From contig NZ_QZWD01000008.1 of assembly GCF_003602005.1 (NCBI RefSeq), forward strand, positions 62,001 through 126,000: a stretch of 64,000 nt of DNA, in the 5' to 3' direction. How positions within the stretch are numbered: the stretch's first letter is position 1; each line of letters begins with the position of its first letter. Shown here one piece after another: positions 6,568 to 14,529 of the stretch. Under the pieces are notes generated by a model. The model searched no databases. It saw only the letters and a program-made list of their open reading frames with translations, and was not told the DNA's origin. The position numbers and the translations under genes are program-made. Origin of the DNA: Salinisphaera sp. Q1T1-3. Its GTDB lineage: Bacteria; Pseudomonadota; Gammaproteobacteria; Nevskiales; Salinisphaeraceae.

Positions 6568-7299
6568 CTAACTCATGTACATCCCGCCGTTGACGTTGAA
6601 GGTCTGCCCGGTGATGTAGGCGTTTCGGGCCATGTGGACGACGAGTTCGGCGACTTCGTCGACAGCGCCGAATCGCCCGAGCGGAATCAAATCCGGCGAG
6701 ATGTTGTCGTTGTCGGCGATCATGTCGGTCTCGATGAGCGCCGGGGCGATCGCATTGGCCGTGATGCCGGTACCGGCGAGCAGTCGTGCGTAACTGCGCA
6801 TGAGCCCGAGCTGGCCGGCCTTGCTGGCAGCATAGTGTGGCCCGATGACGCCGCCCAGCTGGGCGGCCACCGACGACATCATGATCAGACGCCCCCAGCC
6901 CCGCTCGCGCATGCCCGGGATGACACGCTGCGAGAGCATGAACGACGATGTCAGATTGGTCTGCAGCGTCGTCTGCCAGCGTTCGAGATTGAGCTCGTCG
7001 ATCGCGTACACCGGGTTGATGCCGGCGTTGTTGACCAGGATATCGACCGGGCCGAGTTCGGCCTCCGTGCTGCCGACCAGCATCTCGGCGGCCGCGCTGG
7101 CGGACACGTCGGCGGGAATGAGCACCGCCTTCTGTCCGCACTCGCGCACCGCGCGGGCCACCGATTCGGCCTCGGCCTTCGAGCTGTTGTAACCCAGCGC
7201 CACGTTGCAGCCGGCCCGCGCCAAGGCGATGGCACTCTCTGCCCCAATCCCGCGCGAAGCCCCGGTCACCAGGGCCACGCGATGCACCAGATCATCCAT
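6568..7299 (-). CDS. Short-chain dehydrogenase/reductase, FabG (3-oxoacyl-ACP reductase) type
   Basis: 243-residue NAD(P)-dependent classical SDR. The Rossmann motif TGASRGIG is at residues 12-19, NNAG at 90-93, the catalytic serine at 142/143 (MMSSVAAQ), and the Tyr-x-x-x-Lys pair at Tyr156 and Lys160 (YAASK). The ATG at 7299 was preferred over an in-frame GTG 18 bases upstream because GGGAA lies 7 bases before it. The overall wording resembles FabG and acetoacetyl-CoA reductases, but no fatty-acid or PHA gene is adjacent, so the substrate is unknown. The stop codon is flush with a transposon-like repeat. Confidence 0.85.
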   Translation of the reverse strand: MDDLVHRVALVTGASRGIGAESAIALARAGCNVALGYNSSKAEAESVARAVRECGQKAVLIPADVSASAAAEMLVGSTEAELGPVDILVNNAGINPVYAIDELNLERWQTTLQTNLTSSFMLSQRVIPGMRERGWGRLIMMSSVAAQLGGVIGPHYAASKAGQLGLMRSYARLLAGTGITANAIAPALIETDMIADNDNISPDLIPLGRFGAVDEVAELVVHMARNAYITGQTFNVNGGMYMS

Positions 7300-7473
7300 T
7301 GCGAATTCCCGAACCACTGTGCCTGGACAACAGCTTACGCCGAGCGGCTGAACATCGACAGTGTCACGGAAGGCGACGTCGCTCAGACGACGAAAGACCG
7401 GGTATCAGCCGGTGATCGGCCGCCGACAGATGTCGGGCACATGGTCCAGGGTCGCGGTCCGGATCGCCCGGGC

Positions 7474-8328
7474 TCAACGCGTGATCAGAACCGGCACCTC
7501 TGCCCGCCGGATCATGTCGGTCGTGGTGCTGCCAACCAGCATGTGCCGGATACGGCTGTGGCCGTAGGCGCCCATGACCATCAGGTCGCAGCCGTTCTCG
7601 CGCTGGTAGGTGTGCAGTGCAGATTCGACTTCGCCGGTCACGACAGCCGTGGTGACATCGGCCCCGGCCTGGCGCAGCGTGGCCTCGGCTTCGTCGATCT
7701 GCGCCCGGCGTCGATCATCCGGCTCCCCCACATAAACGAGGTGGGCGGCGACTTCGCCGAGCAGCGGCGAGGCCGCGGCTCGCTGGATGAGATTCTGGCC
7801 GGTGGCGCTGCCATCGAAGGCGATCAGCACGCGCTGCGGCGCGCTGAAGGTTTCGGTGGTGATCAGGATCGGACAGGACACGCCCCGAATGACGCGCTCG
7901 AGATTAGAGCCCAGATGATCATCGTCGCCGGCCGACTCGCCGCGCTTGCCGATGACCATGAGCCGGATCTCCGCCTCGATCGCGGTGATGGCGTCGACCA
8001 GTTCGCCGTTGCGCTGTCGACACTGCGGCTCGGCGATGCCGGCCTCGCGCGCACGCTCGGCGGCGGCACTGAGCATGTCGGTGCCGCGTTCCCGAGCCAG
8101 CTTGGCACGGGCGCCGTCGAGTTCGGCCAGCTCGTTGAGCAGATGCTCGCGGGTGCCCAACCCGATGCGGCCCGACACATCGGTGGCCGCCGCATGCTTG
8201 CGACGACTGATGACGTGCACGAAGCTGAGCGCCGAATCCAGCTTGGCTGCGGCCCAGACGGCCGCATCGCAGGCCGCGGCGGCATAGCTGGAGCCGTCGA
8301 TGCAGGCGACGATAGTACGATCATTCAT
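7474..8328 (-). CDS. Tandem universal stress protein (UspA-type, two domains)
   Basis: 284 residues made of two Usp domains (about 1-145 and 150-284). The second has an intact ATP-binding signature G-2X-G-9X-G-S/T (MGAYGHSRIRHMLVGSTT) before the final PVLITR strand; the first ends PILITTE with a weaker motif (IGKRGESAGDDDHLGSN). The start at 8328 (MNDRTIVACIDGS) was chosen because family similarity begins there. It lies 16 bases downstream of the SulP transporter gene on the same strand, so the two are very probably co-transcribed. Usp proteins act in the cytoplasm in stress survival; a regulatory role on the transporter is plausible but unproven. Confidence 0.9.
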   Translation of the reverse strand: MNDRTIVACIDGSSYAAAACDAAVWAAAKLDSALSFVHVISRRKHAAATDVSGRIGLGTREHLLNELAELDGARAKLARERGTDMLSAAAERAREAGIAEPQCRQRNGELVDAITAIEAEIRLMVIGKRGESAGDDDHLGSNLERVIRGVSCPILITTETFSAPQRVLIAFDGSATGQNLIQRAAASPLLGEVAAHLVYVGEPDDRRRAQIDEAEATLRQAGADVTTAVVTGEVESALHTYQRENGCDLMVMGAYGHSRIRHMLVGSTTTDMIRRAEVPVLITR

Positions 8329-8344
8329 TGCGCTGTCTCCCCAA

Positions 8345-9832
8345 TCATCCGTTTTCGAGTAGTTTTTCGGCATCCGGCTTGTCGTGCACCGCCACCTTGT
8401 CGACCAGCGTGCGGCTGGCTTCGTTCATGCCGACGATATCGACGTCGGTGCCCTCGCGACGGAACCGCAACACCACACGATCCAGTGCCTCGACGGCCGA
8501 GATATCCCAGAAATGGGCACGATGCACATCGATCGTCACGCGCGGCAAGGCCTCGTTGAAATCGAAGGCATGCCGGAAGCTGGTCGCGGAGGCGAAGAAC
8601 ACCTGGCCGGTAATCTCGTAGACGCGTCGCGTATCGCCCTCGCTCAGATGGCTGTCGATATAGAGCAGACGCCCGACCTTGTTGGCGAAGAACAGAGCCG
8701 AAAGCAGCACGCCCACGAATACCCCGATCGCGAGGTTGCCAGTGGCAACCACCACGGCGACGACCGTGATCATCACGATATTGGTCGATAGCGGATGCTT
8801 GGGCAGATCGCGGATCGACTCCCAGGAGAAGGTGCCGATCGAGACCATGATCATCACGGCCACGAGCGCGGCCATCGGGATCTGACCGACCCATTTCGAA
8901 AGAAACACCACCATGATCAGCAGCGTCACGCCCGCGGTGAGCGTCGACAGCCGGGTGCGCCCGCCGGATTTCACGTTGATCACAGTCTGGCCGATCATGC
9001 CGCAACCGGCCATGCCGCCGAGAAAGCCGGTGACGATATTGGCCATGCCCTGGCCGGCGCATTCGCGGTTTTTGTTGGAGCCGGTATCAGTCAGATCATC
9101 GACGATCGTGGCCGTCATCATCGACTCCATGAGGCCGACCACGGTGAGCATCAGGCCGTAGGGGACGATCACCGACAGCGTCTCCAGCGTGAGCGGGACA
9201 TGCGGAATCAGCAGATGCGGCAGGCTGTCCGGCAGCTCACCCATATCCCCGACCGTATGGATATGGAAACCGCTGGCCATATAGATACCGGTCATCACCA
9301 GGATCGCGACCAGCGGGCTGGGCAGCAGACGCCCGACAAACGGGATATAAGGAAACAGATAGATGATCGCCAGCGAGGCCGCGCACATCGCGTAGACAAT
9401 CCACGACACATCGGTCAGTTCGGGCAGCTGTGCCATGAAGATGAGAATCGCCAAGGCGTTGACGAAGCCCGTGACCACCGAGCGGGAAACAAACCGCATC
9501 AGGTTACCCAGCCGGAACACGCCTGCCAGGATCTGGAACACGCCGGTGGCCAGCGTGGTGGCGAGCATCATATCCAGCCCGTACTGCGCCACGACGGTCA
9601 CGAGCACGAGTGCCATCGATCCGGTCGCCGCCGAGACCATCGCCGGACGGCCGCCGGTGAACGAAATCACCACACAGATCGCGAAGGAGGCATAGAGCCC
9701 GACCTTCGGATCCACGCCCGCAATGATCGAGAATGCGATCGCCTCGGGAATGAGCGCCAGTGCCACGACAATGCCGGACAGCACGTCAGCGCGAATATTG
9801 GATAACCAGTGTTCTCGTATCAGTTGCAGCAT
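8345..9832 (-). CDS. SulP-family inorganic anion transporter with C-terminal STAS domain
   Basis: 495-residue inner-membrane permease. After a short N-terminus ([20 protein letters not shown]) come about 10-12 hydrophobic segments including the SulP hallmark [20 protein letters not shown] and a later [13 protein letters not shown] segment. A cytoplasmic STAS domain fills roughly the last 110 residues ([30 protein letters not shown]). SulP proteins carry sulfate, bicarbonate or other anions. The [17 protein letters not shown] wording and the downstream universal stress gene recall putative bicarbonate transporters, but the substrate cannot be read from sequence. The start at 9832 is the first Met close to the family N-terminus. 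Confidence 0.9.
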   Translation of the reverse strand: MLQLIREHWLSNIRADVLSGIVVALALIPEAIAFSIIAGVDPKVGLYASFAICVVISFTGGRPAMVSAATGSMALVLVTVVAQYGLDMMLATTLATGVFQILAGVFRLGNLMRFVSRSVVTGFVNALAILIFMAQLPELTDVSWIVYAMCAASLAIIYLFPYIPFVGRLLPSPLVAILVMTGIYMASGFHIHTVGDMGELPDSLPHLLIPHVPLTLETLSVIVPYGLMLTVVGLMESMMTATIVDDLTDTGSNKNRECAGQGMANIVTGFLGGMAGCGMIGQTVINVKSGGRTRLSTLTAGVTLLIMVVFLSKWVGQIPMAALVAVMIMVSIGTFSWESIRDLPKHPLSTNIVMITVVAVVVATGNLAIGVFVGVLLSALFFANKVGRLLYIDSHLSEGDTRRVYEITGQVFFASATSFRHAFDFNEALPRVTIDVHRAHFWDISAVEALDRVVLRFRREGTDVDIVGMNEASRTLVDKVAVHDKPDAEKLLENG

Positions 9833-9926
9833 TGATTCGTTCCAGCACAAATAGCCACACCCGACGCGGCGTGTCGATGATCGTTCGGGAATGATCGCGC
9901 GGTAGACGCTGCGATCGAGGAGCACC

Positions 9927-10157
9927 TTAACAGGAATGGGACCGATCACACCAACCCGATGCCGTCAGCCATCGACAGGGATTGTCGTTGGCCCCGGTCG
10001 CCGATGCGGCGGCGGCGAGCCCTGCCCGGGTATGGCCGAGATCGGCCAGATGACGGTCATCAAGGGTCAGTAACGCCTGTATCTCGCGGCGACACCGCCG
10101 CCTCCTGCGCCAGCGACGCCAGGCGTCAAACAGGCCGAGCGGCGGCATGGCGGGCAT
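9927..10157 (-). CDS. Small DUF1127 protein
   Basis: 76 residues. The core (FDAWRRWRRRRRCRREIQALLTLDDRHLADLG followed by HTRAGL) is a clear DUF1127 (YjiS-like) domain: an Arg/Trp-rich segment then L-x-D-x-x-L-x-D-(I/L)-G. DUF1127 proteins are short basic proteins linked in some bacteria to phosphate, stress or RNA metabolism. Met at 10157 or 10148 could be the start; no strong ribosome site marks either. It is divergent from a LysR regulator gene, a pairing common for DUF1127 genes, so the LysR protein may control it. Confidence 0.75.
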   Translation of the reverse strand: MPAMPPLGLFDAWRRWRRRRRCRREIQALLTLDDRHLADLGHTRAGLAAAASATGANDNPCRWLTASGWCDRSHSC

Positions 10158-10322
10158 GCAGAGCGTGGGCTGCGGCGCGGGCCGATCACAATGATTCCGG
10201 TCGCGTGGGCACATGGCGTGTCTGTCGTCTTGAAGCCGAGACTCGACACTGCGACGCGTTCGTGGATAAGAAAATCTAAAAGATATAAATTCGGCATTCA
10301 GAATATTTGAATACACAATGCC

Positions 10323-11213
10323 ATGGAGACGCCTCCTCACGCGCCGCCGTCTCGGCTGCCGACTCTCGACAGCGACGTATTGCGCAGTTTCGTGACGATC
10401 GCCGATACCGGCAGTTTCACGGCTGCCGCGCGCGAGGTGCATCGCACGCCGGCAGCCTTGAGCATGCAGATCAAGGGTCTGGAAACCACGCTCGGCCAGA
10501 CGCTATTCGTACGGGGGGCGCGGCGAGTCACGGTCACCGAGCACGGCGTGCGTCTGCTGCCGTACGCCCGTCGCCTGCTCGCGCTCAACGCGGAAGCCGT
10601 CAGTGCTTTTCTCGATCCGCCGGTGACCGGCGCGGTGTCTCTGGGACTGCCGGACGATCTGGCACGTATCGGTCTGACGCCGACCTTGCGCCGGCTGGCA
10701 CTTTCACATCCCGGCGTGCAGGTTCAAGTCATCGCGGCGGGCAGTCGCGGCCTGGCTGCGCGTATTGACGACGGCACGCTGGATGTCGCGCTGGTCTGCG
10801 TCGGCAACGACGATCTGTCGGTCGCGGCCGGCGCGATCATCAGTCACGAGCCGATGGTCTGGGCAGCACCGATCGACAGCCGGGCCCTGCATGCACGGCC
10901 CTTGCCGCTGGCCCTGGCCCATACCGGTTGCGCCTGGCGCCACAGCGCGCTTGCCGCACTCGATGCCGCGGATATCGATTATCGAATCGCCTATTCGAGC
11001 GAAAGCGGCACCGGTCAGAGCGCAGCGGCCAGCGCCGATCTGGCGGTCGCCGCCCTGCCAGCCCGGCTCGTGGCCGCGCCGCTGGTCGTACGCGATGAGC
11101 TACCGGCCATGGCACCGACCGGCATCGGGCTGCTGGCCCGCCCGGCCCTCGCCTCGGCCGGGCAGGCGCTGGTATCGAGCCTGCAAGGCGCTTTCGCCAC
11201 ACGATCGCCATGA
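10323..11213 (+). CDS. LysR-family transcriptional regulator
   Basis: 296 residues. An N-terminal winged helix-turn-helix (about residues 17-76: DVLRSFVTIADTGSFTAAAR, then HRTPAALSMQIKGLETTLGQ and FVRGARRVTVTEHG) is followed by a periplasmic-binding-like effector domain starting at about 95. This is the standard architecture of LysR tetrameric regulators, which typically control a divergently transcribed target; here that is the DUF1127 gene at 9927-10157. Alanine and leucine are unusually frequent in the effector domain. The ligand is unknown. Confidence 0.9.
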   Translation: METPPHAPPSRLPTLDSDVLRSFVTIADTGSFTAAAREVHRTPAALSMQIKGLETTLGQTLFVRGARRVTVTEHGVRLLPYARRLLALNAEAVSAFLDPPVTGAVSLGLPDDLARIGLTPTLRRLALSHPGVQVQVIAAGSRGLAARIDDGTLDVALVCVGNDDLSVAAGAIISHEPMVWAAPIDSRALHARPLPLALAHTGCAWRHSALAALDAADIDYRIAYSSESGTGQSAAASADLAVAALPARLVAAPLVVRDELPAMAPTGIGLLARPALASAGQALVSSLQGAFATRSP

Positions 11214-11240
11214 CACCCGGTCGCCGACCGGGCGGTCACT

Positions 11241-11510
11241 TCAACGCAACAGGCTGTCCTTGCTGGCACGCCGGTTGACGCCGCCCTGACGGGCGTCATG
11301 GGCATCGGCCTCGGCCTGACAGGCCACGCAGCGACGCACGCCCGGTACGAGTTCGCGGCGCCGCTCGGGAATCGGCTCTTCGCAATCCTCGCAATGCGTC
11401 AGGCTCGGACTGGCGGCGGCCAGCCGGGCACGCGCCGCCGCCACGCCTTCGTCGATCGTGGCATCGATCTGTTCCTGTACGCCGCCTTCCTGTGCCCAGC
11501 CGCTGGCCAT
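11241..11510 (-). CDS. DksA/TraR-type C4 zinc-finger protein
   Basis: 89 residues with four zinc-ligand cysteines in CEDC (Cys40, Cys43) and CVAC (Cys61, Cys64), separated by EEPIPERRRELVPGVRR, the hallmark of the DksA/TraR/YbiI family. The N-terminal part is a short helix (QIDATIDEGVAAARARLA) without the long coiled coil of true DksA, so this is a YbiI-like short paralogue. Such proteins can bind the RNA polymerase secondary channel; whether this one does is not known. The gene is convergent with the LysR gene. Confidence 0.85.
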   Translation of the reverse strand: MASGWAQEGGVQEQIDATIDEGVAAARARLAAASPSLTHCEDCEEPIPERRRELVPGVRRCVACQAEADAHDARQGGVNRRASKDSLLR

Positions 11511-11567
11511 CTCGCATCACCATTGATTGCGGTTTGCTAGACCAACATGCCGCTCACGCCGCACGCT

Positions 11568-11593
11568 TGCAAGCCATTCACAATGTCTATAAT
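11568..11593 (+). promoter_or_regulatory. Candidate sigma-70 promoter
   Basis: A perfect TATAAT (11588-11593) is preceded, with a slightly short 15-base spacer, by TTGCAA. Transcription would begin near 11600, which argues for translation of the downstream gene from the ATG at 11623 rather than 11596. Confidence 0.45.
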
Positions 11594-11622
11594 CGATGGC
11601 ATCACCCGGCGATGCCGATGCC

Positions 11623-12813
11623 ATGTCAGATTCAGACGAGGACACCGGTGTGCGTGACGCCGCCCCGTTCACGCCGCTGGCCGACTATTGCGTGCCGGCC
11701 ACCCCCACGCGGGATTCACTACAAACCTGGTTGACCCGGGCACGGGAGTTGTTCCGGCGCAAGCCACCGGCCCCGATGATCACCGACGATCGGCTGCGAC
11801 GCTCCACCCTCGACATGCTGGATGATGTCGCCTCGCCGCCGGCCTGCGGACCGTTGCTGGCCGAGATCGATGCCAGTCTCGCGGACTGGCTGGCCGAGGA
11901 GACGCCGGCCCGTCGCAAGCGGCTATTCGTCCTGCCGCCGGGCGATCGCAACCACATCGTGGCCGCTTGGGCCGAGACAGCCGGGCATGCCCGACTCACC
12001 CCGCCGCCCCGCAGCGAGCTTCTGACGCCGGGCGGCGCGCCGTTGCCCGACGTGCGCGGCGACGGGCTGCTGGTCATTCCAGCGCTGGAAGACTGGTTCG
12101 TCCGTCACACACACGGTCTGGACACTCTCCGACAGCTGCTCGACACGCTCGACCGGCTGGATCGTCACGTCCTGATCGGCTGTAACAGCTGGGCCTGGCA
12201 GTATCTGAGCCGCGCGGTGGCCGCCGATGCCGTGCTCGGCCCGGCCGAGACGTTCCAGGCGTTCGATGCCCATCGCCTGCGCGCCTGGTTCAACGAGATT
12301 TCGCAGGGCGCCGAACACGGCCCCGTGTGCTTTCGCGATGCCCGCAGCGGCGACGACATCATGGCACTCGATGCACAGGATGAGCCGCATGAAATGCTGA
12401 TCAGCCTGGCGGCCCGCAGCCGCGGCATACCCTGGGTCGCCTGGCGCCTGTGGCGCCGCAGCCTGCGCCGTCGCATCGATCCCGAGGATGACGCGCACGA
12501 TGCCCCGGCGGCGGTGAGCGACGCCGACGAACAAACCCTCTGGGTGATCGCCCTCGAGGAATTCTCCCTGCCCGGCGCCGACAACGACGACACCCTGTTC
12601 CTGCTGCACGCGTTGCTCATACACGGCGCCCTGACGCCCGATCTGCTGCGCGCAGTCCTGCCGATCACGCAGGCCATGCAACGACTGCCCGCGCTCGTCG
12701 CCGCCGGTATCGTCACACGCCACGAGGACGGGCGTCTGGCCTGCGCGCCGGCAGCCTACCCGGCGATTCGAGCCGGCCTGACCACGGCCGGCTTTCCGAT
12801 CGCGGCACTCTGA
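11623..12813 (+). CDS. Uncharacterised protein upstream of an MscS channel
   Basis: 396 residues, acidic N-terminus, no signal peptide or membrane span seen. I do not recognise a domain. It carries a basic stretch (WRLWRRSLRRRI), an acidic stretch (DPEDDAHDAP) and a C-terminal part (FLLHALLIHGALTPDLLRAV, then LPALVAAGIVTRHEDGRL) resembling a helix-turn-helix or winged-helix end. Codon use matches its neighbours. The gene ends 18 bases before the MscS gene on the same strand, so the two are probably co-transcribed and may act together in osmotic response. The start at 11623 is supported by a TATAAT just upstream; an in-frame ATG at 11596 is the alternative. Confidence 0.7.
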   Translation: MSDSDEDTGVRDAAPFTPLADYCVPATPTRDSLQTWLTRARELFRRKPPAPMITDDRLRRSTLDMLDDVASPPACGPLLAEIDASLADWLAEETPARRKRLFVLPPGDRNHIVAAWAETAGHARLTPPPRSELLTPGGAPLPDVRGDGLLVIPALEDWFVRHTHGLDTLRQLLDTLDRLDRHVLIGCNSWAWQYLSRAVAADAVLGPAETFQAFDAHRLRAWFNEISQGAEHGPVCFRDARSGDDIMALDAQDEPHEMLISLAARSRGIPWVAWRLWRRSLRRRIDPEDDAHDAPAAVSDADEQTLWVIALEEFSLPGADNDDTLFLLHALLIHGALTPDLLRAVLPITQAMQRLPALVAAGIVTRHEDGRLACAPAAYPAIRAGLTTAGFPIAAL

Positions 12814-12831
12814 TCACGCACGGGACATCGC

Positions 12832-13659
12832 ATGGCGGACATGAACACGACCAAGCAGAAGGCCGATCAACTGATCTACAGCCTCAGCAACATCAATTTC
12901 GTCAAGATCGCATTGATCGTGCTCGGCACCTGGCTGGCGATTTATCTGGCGCGTCGTCTGCTGCCCTATCTGGCCGAACGCGGACCCAGCCAGACGCGGC
13001 TGATCCTGCTCGGTACGGTGCCCATCGCCCGACTCGGGCTGCTGGTCATCGCGATCTGCTGGATCATCCCCCTGATCTTCAACGTCACGTTCCAGAACTT
13101 CCTGGTGATCGCGGGGGCGGCAAGCGTGGCGATCGGTTTCGCCTTCAAGGATTATGTCTCTAGCCTGATCGCCGGCATCGTGGCGATCTTCGAGCGCCCC
13201 TACCGGCCGGGCGACTGGGTGCGTTTCGGTGACGACTACGGCGAGGTCATCAACGTCGGGCTACGCGCGGTGTCGATCAACACCGCCGACGACGACATGG
13301 TCACGGTGCCGCACGACACGATCTGGACTTCGAACATCGTCAACAGCAACGACGGTGCACGCACTCTCCAGTGCGTGACCGATTTCTACGTTGCGCCCGA
13401 ACACGATGCCGCGGCCGTACGGGCCGCGCTTCACGACGTGGCCTTGACGAGCGCTTATCTCGACTACGACAAACCCATCGTCGTGGTGCTGAAGGAAACG
13501 CCCTGGGGGACGCACTACAAGATACGGGCCTATCCGTTCGAAATGCGGGACCAGTTCGTCTTCATCAGCGATCTGACGGGTCGTGGCAAGCGTGCCCTGG
13601 CCGCAGCGGGCGCCCGCCCGATCACGACACCGGCCGGCGTGGAAGCACCGACCGGGTGA
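12832..13659 (+). CDS. Small-conductance mechanosensitive channel (MscS family)
   Basis: 275-residue inner-membrane protein with about three N-terminal helices (near residues 22-42, 58-80 and 86-105), then the pore-helix signature FLVIAGAASVAIGFAFKDYV with GIVAIFERPYRPGDWVRFG entering the beta domain. This is the conserved MscS core, which forms heptameric pores that open under membrane tension and release osmolytes on osmotic downshock. The family-typical start of the beta domain (GEVINVGLRAVSINTADDDMVTVPHDTIW) is intact. It is probably in one transcript with the unknown gene 18 bases upstream. Confidence 0.93.
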   Translation: MADMNTTKQKADQLIYSLSNINFVKIALIVLGTWLAIYLARRLLPYLAERGPSQTRLILLGTVPIARLGLLVIAICWIIPLIFNVTFQNFLVIAGAASVAIGFAFKDYVSSLIAGIVAIFERPYRPGDWVRFGDDYGEVINVGLRAVSINTADDDMVTVPHDTIWTSNIVNSNDGARTLQCVTDFYVAPEHDAAAVRAALHDVALTSAYLDYDKPIVVVLKETPWGTHYKIRAYPFEMRDQFVFISDLTGRGKRALAAAGARPITTPAGVEAPTG

Positions 13660-13710
13660 ATCGCGGCATTCGGATCGCCGGGCGATTCAAGCCGCCCGGC
13701 GACGCCGTCG

Positions 13711-14127
13711 TCAGGTGTTATCGCCGTCCGATCCGCTATCGGCCGCGCCCGAGGATTGCGAGGACGACTGTTCCGGGTTTTGTCCTTGCCTCTGACCCTG
13801 GCCCTGTTGTGGCTTCGGCTGGCGCTGGCCGGGCTTCGCACCCGCCGGCGGCGGGCCAAGCCGTGCGATCAGCGGCCGCACGGCATCCAGACAGCCCTTC
13901 ATCGGCTCGTCGCCACACTGGACCTGCAAACGGTGCCCGTGGCCCATGTCCAACACGAATCCCTTGCCCTGAAGACTCGGGCCGGGCATCGGCGGATGCG
14001 GATGATGGTGGCCCGGCTCGGGCGGGGCTTTCTTCCCGGACGACGCTGGATCATCCCCGGACTGGGCGAATGCCAGGCCGCTGGCGGCCAGCACGACCGA
14101 CAATACGACAGCACTTTGTCTGAGCAT
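13711..14127 (-). CDS. Small secreted His/Pro/Gln-rich protein
   Basis: 138 residues with a clear signal peptide (MLRQSAVVLSVVLAASGLAFA, cleavage near residue 21). The mature part has a histidine-rich GHHHPHPPMPGP motif that could bind metal, a short structured-looking segment (GFVLDMGHGHRLQVQCGDEP...CLDAVRPLI) with two cysteines, and a low-complexity Gln/Ser/Gly tail. GAGGGAG lies 7 bases before the ATG at 14127, deciding this start over one 39 bases upstream. I do not recognise a family. A periplasmic metal-binding role is a guess from composition. It is convergent with the MscS gene. Confidence 0.75.
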   Translation of the reverse strand: MLRQSAVVLSVVLAASGLAFAQSGDDPASSGKKAPPEPGHHHPHPPMPGPSLQGKGFVLDMGHGHRLQVQCGDEPMKGCLDAVRPLIARLGPPPAGAKPGQRQPKPQQGQGQRQGQNPEQSSSQSSGAADSGSDGDNT

Positions 14128-14215
14128 GACTGCACTCCCTCGTGATGATGGTTCGGCCGACGCCAACCGCCAACCGATACACCAGATCAGTCATAGCACA
14201 GTTTTGGCTTCACTC

Positions 14216-14529
14216 CAGGGCGTGTTGAAGTGTCCTGCGAGTCCGCGCCAAGCGCGCCCTGACATTGACGATGGGCGGCAAGACGAGGCGTCCTGCGCGC
14301 CGTGCCGTCATTCTGCACCCGCGGGCGACAACGCTGGATTGCCGTCGTGTTCTTGATTTTGGGGCGCTTGTCCCTTCGGGTTGGGCCGCCCATGAAAAAT
14401 CGACGATGGGCGCCCGGCGGCGTTGCGAGCCTTGATCGTGGCACGCCACGATCGGCGACTCGCGCCTTGCCGGACACGCTGCGGCCTCTCGACGAAAAGG
14501 CGCGCGCACGAAACATCAACAGACCCTAG
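14216..14529. repeat. Family-1 MITE-like repeat (full-length copy)
   Basis: About 314 bp. Left end AGGGCGTGTTGAAGTG (diverged), right end ACGAAACATCAACAGACC followed by CTAG at 14526-14529. It shares long stretches with the copy at 42049-42362, including the internal GATCGTGGC/GCCACGATC hairpin. The right-hand CTAG supplies the stop codon of the Tricorn-like gene. Together with ordinary flank it fills the gap between that gene and the His-rich secreted protein gene. Confidence 0.88.

Noticed and set aside
6634-8559. 641-codon plus-strand open frame antisense to the reductase and stress-protein genes
   Set aside because: It runs across the antisense of three real genes and their intergenic gap; the residue composition (His, Arg, Gly, Asp rich) is that of a GC-rich shadow frame.
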